A stretch of DNA of 64,000 nucleotides, from the NCBI RefSeq assembly GCF_014384965.1, contig NZ_JACRSW010000001.1, positions 124,001 to 188,000 on the forward strand, written 5' to 3'. The notes below the pieces were generated by a model. The model had not been told where the DNA came from. It made no database searches and saw only the letters and a program-made list of their open reading frames with translations. The position numbers and the translations under genes are program-made. Position 1 is the stretch's first letter. Every line of letters begins with the position of its first letter. Positions 27,348-36,396 of the stretch are shown here, piece by piece. The stretch is from Jutongia hominis (GTDB lineage Bacteria; Bacillota; Clostridia; Lachnospirales; Lachnospiraceae).

Positions 27348-30173
27348 TCAACGCAAAGTAACAGTTGAATTTAATCCGGCACCGAAATCATTGATGCTTT
27401 TTACTAATATGCGAATATCTGTCCTTTTGCAATCCTTCGGCTCTAATTTGATTGTATGCGGTACTGCCCATTCATAAGCAAACTCCGTTCTCTTCTCTTC
27501 ATTGATATATACTTCGCATTCTCCCCAGATACCATACAGGTATAACTCCGGAAAATGTCCGTTAATCTCTTTTGGTATCTGTACTTCCTGCTGATATATA
27601 ACATATTTTCCTTTGGCATTTTCAAGGACTTTGGGTGAACCGCTCTCTTTATTTACATAAATGTCCTGCCATGAATTCATATCAAAGGACTCTGTCTTTT
27701 GTAAAACATCCGGTCTTTCTTCCGACACCGGTGATAGTTTCCAATGTGTCAATGCCATCTCCTGTACGGTGCTAAGTTCTTTTGCTTCTTTTGCACTTAC
27801 CACAGGAAGAATCAGACTTTTCTTTAAAAAGCTATCGATCGGCTTTTCGCAATGATCCTGTACATCACTGAAAAGACCGTTCCTTTGTTCGGTTAATTCA
27901 GCTCTTACCATCACTTTTAATTCATTTACACCACGATTCGGTCTGACTACTGCCATGCATTTTCCATGAAAGATACTTCTTACCTTTCCGTCAAACGGCT
28001 CATGACAATTCGGATCTCCATTACAGCTTCCAAGTAACTTTCCGCCTTCAACGGTAATCTCTGTCATTAGATTACAATCCGGCACCACAAGACCTGATGC
28101 ATCGATTGCTTCTATGATGATCACTGCTGCATACTCACCATTTTCCAAAATATTCTTTTTCCACGAAGATAAACGGATATCTTTACATTCTCCGGTTGTC
28201 ATTTGTATATCGGATGAAACAACTTTTCCATCCCGGTATCCGTCTAAACGGATCTGACCGGGTTGATACGGCACGATCCACTCGCATTGCTTAAACAGAT
28301 CCACATTTTTTCTGCCAAAGCTTTCTCCATTCACAAAAAGCTCCGCTTCTTCACAATTAGTATGTGACATCACACGGATCGGACTGCCTTCTTTTCCTTT
28401 ATGGTTCCAATGTGGAAGTACATGACACACCGGTTCTTTTTCAAAGATTGCTTTTGCAAGATAAAAGCCGTCTTTTTCAAATCCACAAAGATCAAGAAGA
28501 CCAAAGAAAGAGGATACCGACGGCCATACATGTGGTGTCGGCTCTCCGAGATAATCAAAGCCGGTCCACATAAAACCACCTGCTACAAAGTCCCGTTCCA
28601 TAATTGCTTTCCATGTATCACGAACCGTGTTTCCCCAGTCTGCAGGAGAATCATCATACGATGCCAGGAGATTTTTGCTGTCATCTTTTTCATAGCAGCC
28701 TCTTATAGAAAACGTAGATGTCGTTTCTGTTGCGATCATCGGCATGGCAGGATTTTTTTCATGAAAGGCATCATAAATAGGAAGCTGGTAATTAACGCCT
28801 GCTACATCAATAGCGATCGCTGCATTTTCTTCTTCTAACATTCCACCATGCATCGCACCTGTTACGAAACGGCCCGGATCTAATCGTAATATCGTACGCC
28901 GCATCTTTTTTGCCATTCGCATCCCCTGTAAGGTTCCTTCTAACGGCTCTTCATTAAAGATAGAATACAAGATCACACTAGGATGATTGCGATGCCTTTT
29001 GACTAAAGTTTCAAGCTGACCGATTGCTTCTACAGATGTAGAAAAATTGCGGTTTTCATCTAAAACAAGCATTCCCATTCTGTCACACGCTTCGATCAGT
29101 TCATCAGCAGGCATTCCATGTGCGCAGCGATACGCATTGCTTCCCATGGCTTTTAGCTTTTCAATGCGATATTCCCACAGATTCGATGGTACAGCCACAC
29201 CAATACCGCCAAAATCCTGATGGTTACATGTTCCAAAAAGTTTCACCGGTTTATGATTTAAGAAAAAACCTTTCTTAGCATCAAAGGTGATTGTTCGGAA
29301 ACCGCAAACGGTCTGTACAGAATCTATGATCTCTTCTTCTTTTGCTCCTTCCAGCAAAAGAATCATCTCAACTTCATATACATTCGGATGTTTTACATCC
29401 CATAACAATGGCTCTTTTTTAAGAAAGCTTCCTGTCACTTTTGTCTGATCCGGATCAAAACTCTGCTTTTCTGTTTCCCATACAAGTTCTTTTTGCCCGT
29501 TTGGAGAAGTCAGATAACATTGCAATTTACCTCTTTGTACTTCTGATGTTGCATTTTCTATCTCGGCTTCTATCGCAACGGCAAAACTGCCATCTTCCTG
29601 CTCTTTCGGATTCAAAAAAACACTGTCACGATCTATATGTACCGGATGCATCATTTCTAACCACACACTACGGTAAATACCTGCACCTTCATACCACCAG
29701 CCTTCCCAGATTGTTGCATCTACAAAAACAGCCAGCGTATTCGGAACATTTTCAAAGTACACAATATCTGTAATATCCATTTCAAACGGCGTATACCCCG
29801 ATGTATTATGAAATATCTCTGTTCCATTCAGATAAACTATGCAACGGGTAGATACTCCTTCAAAACCGAGTACCAGCTTTTTGTCCTTTGCTTCTTTGGG
29901 CAGTAAAAAGGAACGGCGATACCATCCTTTTCCTCTGGATTTATATCCCCAGTCTGCTACATTTTCTTTATCAAATGGTGTATGGATTGACCAGTCATGA
30001 GGAAGGTCAACCTTCTGCCATTGTGACACATCATAATCTGCCTGTGGTATTCCCTGGCAGGCTCCTGCTTTTGCTGTACTATAGATCACTCCGTGATCCG
30101 TCTTAATGGCATTTTCAACTTCTCCAAGATGAAAATGCCAATCTCTGTTTAATAAATAACGTTCTCTTGGCAT
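27348..30173 (-). CDS. GH2 family glycosidase, beta-galactosidase-like
   Basis: This 941-residue cytoplasmic enzyme (no signal peptide) has the GH2 order: jelly roll (residues 1-180, LPHDWSIHTPFD, GYTPFEMDITD), Ig-like domain, TIM barrel, and C-terminal beta domains. The catalytic acid is Glu in YSIFNEEPLEG (about residue 408) and the nucleophile is Glu in MIATETTST (about 484). The first motif of the barrel, LFGTCNHQDFGGIG, resembles the common GHNHHQD-type block. The substrate could be a beta-galactoside or another beta-glycoside; GH2 specificity is not readable here. ATG 30173 has GAGGAG 6 bases upstream. It follows a lipoprotein gene by 96 bases. Confidence 0.87.
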   Translation of the reverse strand: MPRERYLLNRDWHFHLGEVENAIKTDHGVIYSTAKAGACQGIPQADYDVSQWQKVDLPHDWSIHTPFDKENVADWGYKSRGKGWYRRSFLLPKEAKDKKLVLGFEGVSTRCIVYLNGTEIFHNTSGYTPFEMDITDIVYFENVPNTLAVFVDATIWEGWWYEGAGIYRSVWLEMMHPVHIDRDSVFLNPKEQEDGSFAVAIEAEIENATSEVQRGKLQCYLTSPNGQKELVWETEKQSFDPDQTKVTGSFLKKEPLLWDVKHPNVYEVEMILLLEGAKEEEIIDSVQTVCGFRTITFDAKKGFFLNHKPVKLFGTCNHQDFGGIGVAVPSNLWEYRIEKLKAMGSNAYRCAHGMPADELIEACDRMGMLVLDENRNFSTSVEAIGQLETLVKRHRNHPSVILYSIFNEEPLEGTLQGMRMAKKMRRTILRLDPGRFVTGAMHGGMLEEENAAIAIDVAGVNYQLPIYDAFHEKNPAMPMIATETTSTFSIRGCYEKDDSKNLLASYDDSPADWGNTVRDTWKAIMERDFVAGGFMWTGFDYLGEPTPHVWPSVSSFFGLLDLCGFEKDGFYLAKAIFEKEPVCHVLPHWNHKGKEGSPIRVMSHTNCEEAELFVNGESFGRKNVDLFKQCEWIVPYQPGQIRLDGYRDGKVVSSDIQMTTGECKDIRLSSWKKNILENGEYAAVIIIEAIDASGLVVPDCNLMTEITVEGGKLLGSCNGDPNCHEPFDGKVRSIFHGKCMAVVRPNRGVNELKVMVRAELTEQRNGLFSDVQDHCEKPIDSFLKKSLILPVVSAKEAKELSTVQEMALTHWKLSPVSEERPDVLQKTESFDMNSWQDIYVNKESGSPKVLENAKGKYVIYQQEVQIPKEINGHFPELYLYGIWGECEVYINEEKRTEFAYEWAVPHTIKLEPKDCKRTDIRILVKSINDFGAGLNSTVTLR

Positions 30174-30269
30174 GCTTTACTCCTCTGTTTTTAACATCTG
30201 TTACTGTATCATAAAAACTATTTTCTTTGACTAGCTTTCTTTTAAGATTTTTTTACTGTTTTCACTATT

Positions 30270-30923
30270 TTATTCTATAAAACCGGTTTTGTAAATTGTT
30301 CCAATTTCTTTCGCATCTGTGACACAGACTGCATCAGTTACTTTAACTTTCATTGTCGTTGCTGTCGAAGTATCCGGGAAAACGAGCTGTAATGATTTTA
30401 ATTCTGCTACATCTCCACCATCTACTTTTGATACATCAAATACCATTTGGTATGTTCCGTCTTTTTCAATCTTTACATCGTCTGTTTTGTAATTTGTGTC
30501 CCAGCATGATATCTCATTGCCTTGTGAATCTGCAATCATATAATTCCAATAACATTTCATATCTTTGATATCTAACCCTGTCACATCAAACGTAACCGCT
30601 ATTGCTTTTGTATCTTTTACGTAGCTTTCCGTATCATATAATGTTAATTCCGGATCCCAGATCGTTGCAATCTTAACCCATGAACTTCCTTTCTTTTCAT
30701 CGTAGATTCCTTCTGCATTATTCAATGGTATCAGATTACTGTTCGATGTTCTTTTCATTGCAACTGCTGATGAATTTTCATTTTGAGAAGATTTCTTTTG
30801 CTGCGACTGTTCTGATGTCACAGACACATTCTTTTTTTTGTCACTATTCTTCCCACATCCTGACAGCATTGCTCCTATAAGTACAATTGTCATTCCAAGC
30901 ACCAATACATTTTTTCTCTTCAT
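30270..30923 (-). CDS. secreted lipoprotein, unknown function
   Basis: This is a 217-residue protein with a lipoprotein signal (residues 1-23, basic start, hydrophobic core, lipobox LSGC). A Ser/Gln/Lys-rich linker follows, then one beta-rich domain of about 140 residues (WVKIATIWDPELTLYDTESY ... TMKVKVTDAVCVTDAKEIG). I recognise no family; the fold might be Ig- or carbohydrate-binding-like. AAGGAAGG precedes the ATG. It lies upstream of the GH2 gene on the same strand and is divergent from an AraC regulator with overlapping promoters, which suggests shared control. Confidence 0.8.
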   Translation of the reverse strand: MKRKNVLVLGMTIVLIGAMLSGCGKNSDKKKNVSVTSEQSQQKKSSQNENSSAVAMKRTSNSNLIPLNNAEGIYDEKKGSSWVKIATIWDPELTLYDTESYVKDTKAIAVTFDVTGLDIKDMKCYWNYMIADSQGNEISCWDTNYKTDDVKIEKDGTYQMVFDVSKVDGGDVAELKSLQLVFPDTSTATTMKVKVTDAVCVTDAKEIGTIYKTGFIE

Positions 30924-30982
30924 TCTAATCCTTCCTTTCTTTGCCGTAATTTCTCATTACCCTGCAAGCATGAAATTTTCCA

Positions 30983-31074
30983 AAAATGAACATTACTTAT
31001 TCCTAATCAAGTATAATATGTTTGCTTTTTTTATCAATGAATTGTATTATCAAAATGAAACAAAATGAACATTA
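30983..31074. promoter_or_regulatory. overlapping divergent promoters with 13-bp direct repeats
   Basis: The minus-strand promoter TTGATA (31032-31037) / TATACT (31010-31015), spacer 16, drives the lipoprotein. The plus-strand TATAAT at 31012-31017 faces araC and overlaps it; its -35 position is poor. AAAATGAACATTA occurs at 30983-30995 and again at 31062-31074, with a partial copy CAAAATGAAA at 31051-31060. These flank both promoters and are likely sites for the adjacent AraC protein. Confidence 0.65.
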
Positions 31075-31097
31075 TTTTTATAGAAAAGAGGGTTTTT

Positions 31098-31949
31098 ATG
31101 AGCTTCATCTGCTTTCCGGATCTCTCATCCGTACAAGATCTGCCTTTTTATACTGTCAGCGTTGGTTTACATTATTGGCAATATCCAACCGAGCGTCCTG
31201 ACGGATATGCTTATCCTCAATTTCTGTACAGCAGCCAGGGACAGGGCATTCTGACGACAGAAGGATATACAATAGAAATTCCACCACGCTCCATTATCTA
31301 TCTTCCACCAAACAGTCCGCATTCCTATCACGCTATAACAGATATATGGGATGTCCGCTGGTTTGTTCCGAGTGGTTTTGAAGCACTTAAACTTTTACAG
31401 CAGCTCGGTTTTCAAAAAGCAGCGGTTTTTCCTATTACAGATTTAAGAAGCCTTGAAGAATTACACAATAAAATTCATATGGCTTTTCAAAGAAATACAA
31501 AAGACAGTCTCTTTTTTTCAGCATCCTATACATATGAATTTATATTTGAATTCTATAGACAATACAAACAAATTCACGCAATCCCTGCATTGCCATACAG
31601 AAAACGCCTCACTCCGCTTTTAGACTATATGGAACAACATTTTTCAGAGCCATTGACACAACAGGACTTATGTGCGTATATTCAAGTGACACCTCAGCAT
31701 CTTTGCCGTATGTTTAAGCAATGTCTGCAAACACGTCCTATGGAATATCTTGCCCAGATCCGCATTCGCCATGCCTGTGAACTTTTGCGTAATACAAAAA
31801 ACAGCATAGACTTCATATCCTATGCTGTTGGTTTTCATAATACGAATTATTTTTGTAAAGTTTTTAAAAAGATCCAGGCAATAACCCCCGGACAATATCG
31901 AATCTCTCCACGGCCTCTTTCTCCGACAGATCCGGAACTAAACAGTTAG
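31098..31949 (+). CDS. AraC-family regulator
   Basis: This is a 283-residue transcription factor with an N-terminal cupin-like sensory domain (residues 1-140; PQFLYSSQGQGILTTEG, LPPNSPHSYHA) and a C-terminal double helix-turn-helix (DLCAYIQVTPQHLCRMFKQ and IDFISYAVGFHNTNYFCKVFKK). ATG 31098 has AAGAGGG 5 bases upstream; an earlier ATG at 31065 lacks a ribosome binding site. It is divergent from the lipoprotein and GH2 genes and probably controls them in response to a sugar. Confidence 0.92.
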   Translation: MSFICFPDLSSVQDLPFYTVSVGLHYWQYPTERPDGYAYPQFLYSSQGQGILTTEGYTIEIPPRSIIYLPPNSPHSYHAITDIWDVRWFVPSGFEALKLLQQLGFQKAAVFPITDLRSLEELHNKIHMAFQRNTKDSLFFSASYTYEFIFEFYRQYKQIHAIPALPYRKRLTPLLDYMEQHFSEPLTQQDLCAYIQVTPQHLCRMFKQCLQTRPMEYLAQIRIRHACELLRNTKNSIDFISYAVGFHNTNYFCKVFKKIQAITPGQYRISPRPLSPTDPELNS

Positions 31950-32029
31950 CCTCTATAATATGCTTTAGAACTGTATCGTTACGACGCATTCTTTACAGCA
32001 GGTACAATACTTCCACATATCGACAAGCC

Positions 32030-32065
32030 AAAAAGAGCTATATCCATAAGAATATAGCTCTTTTT
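32030..32065. terminator. bidirectional terminator between araC and rplT
   Basis: A 14-bp stem (32030-32043 with 32052-32065; AAAAAGAGCTATAT/ATATAGCTCTTTTT) has runs of A and T at its base and serves the converging transcripts of araC and the infC operon. Confidence 0.92.
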
Positions 32066-32092
32066 GTATATGATATAAATATTTATCTTGAA

Positions 32093-32449
32093 TTATGCAA
32101 GCTTAGACTTTGCAACTTCTACAAGTGCTGCAAATCCTTCCGGATCACTGATAGCCATCTCAGAAAGCATCTTTCTGTTGATGTCGATCTGTGCAAGCTT
32201 TAATCCATGCATTAATTTGCTGTATGAAAGTCCATTAAGACGTGCTGCAGCGTTGATACGTGCAATCCATAATCTTCTGAACTGTCTCTTTCTTTCTTTT
32301 CTACCTGCGAAAGAAGAAGTAAGCGCTCTCATAACAGACTGCTTAGCAACTCTATACTGCTTTGATCTTGCACCTCTGTAACCCTTTGCAAGCTTTAATG
32401 TTCTATTGTGTTTTTTCTTTGCATTTAAACCGCCTTTAATACGTGCCAT
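32093..32449 (-). CDS. rplT: 50S ribosomal protein L20
   Basis: L20 (118 residues) binds 23S rRNA early in large-subunit assembly. The basic N-terminus ([25 protein letters not shown]) and the C-terminal block [19 protein letters not shown] are typical. AGGAGG lies upstream of the ATG. It is the last gene of infC-rpmI-rplT. In Bacillus L20 represses its own operon through the infC leader, which this locus appears to share. Confidence 0.98.
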   Translation of the reverse strand: MARIKGGLNAKKKHNRTLKLAKGYRGARSKQYRVAKQSVMRALTSSFAGRKERKRQFRRLWIARINAAARLNGLSYSKLMHGLKLAQIDINRKMLSEMAISDPEGFAALVEVAKSKLA

Positions 32450-32467
32450 CTTAACTTTCCTCCTTTA

Positions 32468-32668
32468 TTATTTAGAATATGGTAATAATCTCTTCATCAT
32501 CTTTACATTAGACTCATCAACCTCAACGGCTTTTCTAAGCTGTCTTTTTCTCTTTGTTGTCTTCTTGTTTAAGATGTGGCTTGTGTTCGCATTCATCTTC
32601 ATAAGTTTACCTGTTCCTGTTGTTTTGAAACGCTTTGCTGCTGCGCGCTTAGTTTTCATTTTTGGCAT
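32468..32668 (-). CDS. rpmI: 50S ribosomal protein L35
   Basis: A 66-residue basic protein of the large subunit ([20 protein letters not shown] at the start). AAGGAGG precedes the ATG; 18 bases separate it from rplT. Normal family length. Confidence 0.98.
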   Translation of the reverse strand: MPKMKTKRAAAKRFKTTGTGKLMKMNANTSHILNKKTTKRKRQLRKAVEVDESNVKMMKRLLPYSK

Positions 32669-32752
32669 AATAAATTTCCTCCTTAACCTTTTGTTCTATA
32701 TGGGAATCTGACTTCCTCTGAAAGACTTGCCTGAACCACAGACAAAACTTTA

Positions 32753-33259
32753 CTAGCGTTTTTGTGACAAAAACAATACCATGCTTCTGCCTTCCATCTT
32801 TGGCTTTTTATCAACCGTAGCGATATCCTCTAACTTCTCACAGAAGCTGTCAAGGATCTGCTTGCTGTAATTGACATGTGCCATCTCACGTCCACGAAAA
32901 CGTAATGTTACTTTTACTTTATCTCCTTTTGAAAGGAACTTTCTTGCCTGATTGATCTTTGTATTCAGGTCATTTGTATCAATATTTGGAGAAAGACGAA
33001 CCTCTTTGACTTCCATCGTTCTCTGCTTCTTCTTAGCTTCCTTTTCTTTACGGGCAAGCTCATAACGGTACTTTCCATAATCAATGATCTTACATACCGG
33101 CGGCTTTGCTCCCGGTGCGATCTTAACCAGATCAAGATCTGCTTCTCTGGCAATCTTCATCGCATCTCTGGCAGACATAATTCCTAACTGCTCTCCATCC
33201 TGTCCGATCACACGTACTTCTTTGTCTCTAATCCTCTCATTAATCATTACTTCGCTAAT
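32753..33259 (-). CDS. infC: translation initiation factor IF-3, starting at ATT
   Basis: IF-3 keeps the 30S subunit free and checks start codons. The N-domain begins SEVMINERIRDKEVRVIG and the C-domain carries VKVTLRFRGREMAHVNYS. I place the start at ATT (33257-33259): GGAGG lies 9 bases before it, whereas the first in-frame ATG (33245-33247) is 21 bases away. An open frame to 33316 lacks a ribosome binding site and crosses the terminator. Rare ATT starts are conserved in infC and let IF-3 repress its own translation. 168 residues, normal length. Confidence 0.95.
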   Translation of the reverse strand: MSEVMINERIRDKEVRVIGQDGEQLGIMSARDAMKIAREADLDLVKIAPGAKPPVCKIIDYGKYRYELARKEKEAKKKQRTMEVKEVRLSPNIDTNDLNTKINQARKFLSKGDKVKVTLRFRGREMAHVNYSKQILDSFCEKLEDIATVDKKPKMEGRSMVLFLSQKR

Positions 33260-33454
33260 GGTAGTGCACCTCCAAATTTTTTTCGATCTTCCAAACTTTA
33301 AGCTACTATTCCACAAAAAAACGTGGATGTAAAGTCATCCACGTTTATCAAAATAGCATTTTGTCTATTGATATTCTATCATAACCCAAGTCACTTGCTC
33401 GTGCTAAGGTGAGAGTGGATACTCTACTTCGTCTGTGCTCACACAGCAAAGAAA
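33260..33454 (-). promoter_or_regulatory. infC leader with attenuator (L20-leader type)
   Basis: About 195 bases separate promoter and start. On the minus strand a structured GC-richer part (GTGAGCACAGACGAAGTAGA ... CACGAGCAAGTGACTTGGG) is followed by a terminator stem AACGTGGATG/CATCCACGTT (33320-33345) and a T run (33315-33320). The organisation matches the L20 leader of Bacillus, in which L20 binding favours the terminator. The assignment is by context and layout, not by covariance search. Confidence 0.75.
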
Positions 33455-33483
33455 ATAATATCATAGCTGTTTACTTTTGTCAA
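33455..33483 (-). promoter_or_regulatory. promoter of infC-rpmI-rplT
   Basis: On the minus strand a perfect TTGACA (33478-33483) and TATTAT (33455-33460) are 17 bases apart. Confidence 0.9.
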
Positions 33484-33608
33484 TATTATTTTTAAATTTT
33501 TCTATCCTTTATTTTTAATTTTTTCTATTCATTTCTATCCATTTATCGTATTTTTTTCTATAAATACCATATTGATCTTGTTTTCATTACGACGTAAGGA
33601 GGACGGTC

Positions 33609-33791
33609 ATGACTCAGATTCAGGCATATTCTATCATACTTTCTATAGTGACTTTTTATATTACTGCATCGAGATCATTGCCCGTGGCTATTCCCGCTTT
33701 TCGATGCTGCTTGGAAATACTCTGCAAAGATAGCATATTTTTTTATGATTTATTGTTCAAATCATCTGCTTTTTATACTCCGATGGCGTAA
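33609..33791 (+). CDS. possible 60-aa small protein overlapping the end of the AraC gene
   Basis: The ATG at 33609 has a near-perfect AAGGAGG with 6-base spacing. The 60-residue product begins MTQIQAYSIILSIVTFYIT and contains several cysteines; its last 11 codons overlap the 3' end of the opposite AraC gene. A second frame over the first half also reads protein-like (YYCIEIIARGYSRFSMLLG) and ends in TAG. It could be a real peptide, a decayed gene or an intergenic repeat. I recognise no family. Confidence 0.35.
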   Translation: MTQIQAYSIILSIVTFYITASRSLPVAIPAFRCCLEILCKDSIFFYDLLFKSSAFYTPMA

Positions 33792-34659
33792 TTCCCGTAT
33801 ACTTCTTAAAAACTTTTGAAAAATAAAACTCATTCTGGAAACCTGTCATGGAGGCAATTACTGCATTGCTATACTGTCCGCTTTTTAAAAAGCGTTTACT
33901 TTCTTCAATACGATATCCATTTAAAAAGCGAAAAATAGTATCTCCTGTATATTTTTTAAATTGACGATTTAAATAATCAAAATTCATGTGCATCTCACAT
34001 TCGATCTTATTACTATCAATTTTTTCCGAGTAATATTTTTTCAAATAAGCCATCAGCTTTGCTATCATCTTTGTCCCCTGATCAGCCCCCACTAAAAACT
34101 CTTTTTCTAATATCCGGTATAATTCCAGCCATAAAAGCATAAGGCGTCCTCCCGCCTGTACTTTATAAAATCTATTCTGCTTTTTCATTACAAGCATGAT
34201 ATCTTCTAAGGATAATATAATTTTAGGAAGCTCTTCCTGTCTGATATGAAAAAATTTTGGGAACCACAAAAGAGTATTCTCCTCTTCTTTGTATCCTGTA
34301 TAATAATTTTTTTGCAAATACTCCTTTTTATATGATTCTATCGTCATAATTTTTTCCTGCACTACATTCATTTTAAAATGAACATAATAATAAGTAACAT
34401 CGCTCGCCAATTTTCTTCCAATATGCCATCTTGACGGATCCAATAAAATCATATCGCCTTTTTTTAAGTCATATTCCTGTTCATTTTCCGTCAAAAGCAT
34501 TCTACCATCCTTTATCAAATATAAAATAAATTCCGTTGGTTTGCGACGAAAATGCTGATTTGGCGAATCTATGGATACCTTATTCGCCAAAAGCACTTCC
34601 GGAGTCCCGCACAGATCAATCTGAAAAAAATTTTCTTCTGTCCTCATCATCCACCTCAT
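33757..34659 (-). CDS. AraC-family regulator
   Basis: This 300-residue regulator has an N-terminal cupin-like domain (EYDLKKGDMILLDPSRWHIG near residues 63-82) and a C-terminal AraC DNA-binding domain (CEMHMNFDYLNRQFKKYTG and NAVIASMTGFQNEFYFSKVFKKYTG). I keep ATG 34657-34659, with AAGGA about 9 bases upstream; a second ATG four codons later has GAGGTGG close by. It is divergent from the secreted esterase gene at 34988 and may regulate it. That is inference from position. Confidence 0.9.
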   Translation of the reverse strand: MRWMMRTEENFFQIDLCGTPEVLLANKVSIDSPNQHFRRKPTEFILYLIKDGRMLLTENEQEYDLKKGDMILLDPSRWHIGRKLASDVTYYYVHFKMNVVQEKIMTIESYKKEYLQKNYYTGYKEEENTLLWFPKFFHIRQEELPKIILSLEDIMLVMKKQNRFYKVQAGGRLMLLWLELYRILEKEFLVGADQGTKMIAKLMAYLKKYYSEKIDSNKIECEMHMNFDYLNRQFKKYTGDTIFRFLNGYRIEESKRFLKSGQYSNAVIASMTGFQNEFYFSKVFKKYTGITPSEYKKQMI

Positions 34660-34987
34660 TTCCTTTCATCCTTGATAGCCTGAAATTTCTACACCCCTTA
34701 TGAATATCTCATTTTCTAATCAGTCGCTAATATATAAATTTTTTCGTTTTTATACATGGATATTCCTTTTTCGTCATGCTATTGTAATTATGGAAGTGAT
34801 AATTTTTATCTGACTGTTCATTACTATATGGACATCTTTTATTCTGTAAAAATGTATCATTAACCATACCATATTTTTATAGTATCACATTTATTTGTTT
34901 TTCACGAATATATATTAGTGGTTTTCTTTTTCCTAAAATCAATCTATAAAATGTATATTCACAACGTATTTTAAGAAGGAGGTCGCT
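34660..34987. other. AT-rich divergent intergenic region
   Basis: It separates the AraC gene from the esterase gene. It is AT-rich with no coding signal. A weak -10 (TATAAA near 34946) and the strong ribosome binding site AAGGAGG near 34977 belong to the esterase gene. I see no clear palindrome or riboswitch. Confidence 0.5.
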
Positions 34988-36265
34988 ATGAAACACACTC
35001 TACATTACAGAAGAAACCTTTTTTTGTCTTTATCTTCTTTTGCAGCAATTCTTTTGGTTGGATCAGCAACTATTCATGTAAATGCAAAAGTGGTCACACC
35101 ACGTCTCAACATAAAGAAAATGACCTTACAAGTCGGTTCAACCAGGCAGCTCAAAGTTAAAAAGACTAAAAAAAGGGTCATTTGGAAAAGTTCTCACAAA
35201 AAAATAGCATATGTAACAAAAAAAGGATTGGTAAAAGCAAGAAAAAAAGGAAACGTTAAAATATATGCCTATTTAGGCAAGAAGAAGTTTGTTTGCAATG
35301 TGAAGGTTATTGCTAAAACAAAAAAACAGTCGGCTAAAAACAAACAAACACCATCTTCTTATACAACAGCTACAGCACAACCTTCTTTACCTGTTTCAAC
35401 GGTTGTACCAACTAATACGACAGATCCAACTTTTTCTCCAACTTCTGTACCCGAAGAAGATAACTGGAATATTGATAAACAAAGTGGCACTAAAGAGGCT
35501 TTTAAAAAGTATTTTAAAGTGGACCTTAATACTTATACCGAAGGAAAAGATACACCACTTGGCACAATCCAAAAAATTCATTATGATTCTACGGTTATTG
35601 GAGAAACTCGAGAAGCTTATGTTTATACCCCAAACGGCTATACAACTGATAAAACCTATCCCGTCCTCTATCTGATTCATGGCATTGGCTGTAACGGATC
35701 ACAGTGGGTATCCATGCAACTCAATGCAATCCTTAGTAACCTGATCGTTAAAGATAACGTCGCACCTTTTGTTGCAGTTTGCCCTAGCGTAATCCCCCCT
35801 GCGGATAAGCGAACAGATGTCACATTAAGTCCCGAGAACATTCAGGCATTTACTGATTTTGATGCAGAGTTTACTACTGATCTGCAGCCATATATTCAAA
35901 GTCATTATTCGGTTTCTACTGATCGTAAAGAAACAGCGTTATGTGGTTTATCTATGGGTGGAATGGAAGCACTTTCATTAGGATTTTCACACCTTGACCT
36001 TTTTGATTATATTGGTTCCTTTTCTGCAGCACCAACCTTAGATACTTCACTTCTTACAACTAAAGGAAGTGCCTATATTCCGTCTTTAGTTATGCTTTCA
36101 AGCGGAACTGCTGACAATACAGTTGGTGACACACCTAAAAAATATCATGAAGTTCTGACACAGAATCAAGTTGACCATATCTGGTTTCAATATCCTCGTG
36201 GCAGTCATAGTACAGAAGTATGGCAGAACGGATTGATCAATTTTGTGAAAAGAATACCATTTTAA
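34988..36265 (+). CDS. secreted CE1-type esterase with N-terminal Ig-like domain
   Basis: This is a 425-residue protein with a signal peptide (about residues 1-33, cleavage near VNAKV). A Lys-rich bacterial Ig-like (BIG2) domain follows (residues 35-110), then a Thr/Pro linker, then an alpha/beta hydrolase of the esterase D / feruloyl esterase type. Catalytic residues: Ser in GLSMGGMEA (about 320), Asp in GTADNTVGD (about 376), His in GSHSTEVW (about 405), and oxyanion motif LIHGIGCNGSQW. It probably removes acyl groups from plant polysaccharides outside the cell. AAGGAGG precedes the ATG. Specificity is not determined. Confidence 0.88.
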   Translation: MKHTLHYRRNLFLSLSSFAAILLVGSATIHVNAKVVTPRLNIKKMTLQVGSTRQLKVKKTKKRVIWKSSHKKIAYVTKKGLVKARKKGNVKIYAYLGKKKFVCNVKVIAKTKKQSAKNKQTPSSYTTATAQPSLPVSTVVPTNTTDPTFSPTSVPEEDNWNIDKQSGTKEAFKKYFKVDLNTYTEGKDTPLGTIQKIHYDSTVIGETREAYVYTPNGYTTDKTYPVLYLIHGIGCNGSQWVSMQLNAILSNLIVKDNVAPFVAVCPSVIPPADKRTDVTLSPENIQAFTDFDAEFTTDLQPYIQSHYSVSTDRKETALCGLSMGGMEALSLGFSHLDLFDYIGSFSAAPTLDTSLLTTKGSAYIPSLVMLSSGTADNTVGDTPKKYHEVLTQNQVDHIWFQYPRGSHSTEVWQNGLINFVKRIPF

Positions 36266-36291
36266 GATGTTTAAAAAGTAAATTTTAAAAG

Positions 36292-36323
36292 CAAAGTATA
36301 CTCCGTATAATGGGTATACTTTG
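36292..36323 (+). terminator. terminator of the esterase gene
   Basis: CAAAGTATAC (36292-36301) pairs with GTATACTTTG (36314-36323), followed by TTTATTTATT. Confidence 0.8.
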
Positions 36324-36396
36324 TTTATTTATTGCAAAATTTCTGTTAGTATTTCTTTTATGCTCATACATGGCAAAAGCTGTTTTTGCTTCTTTA

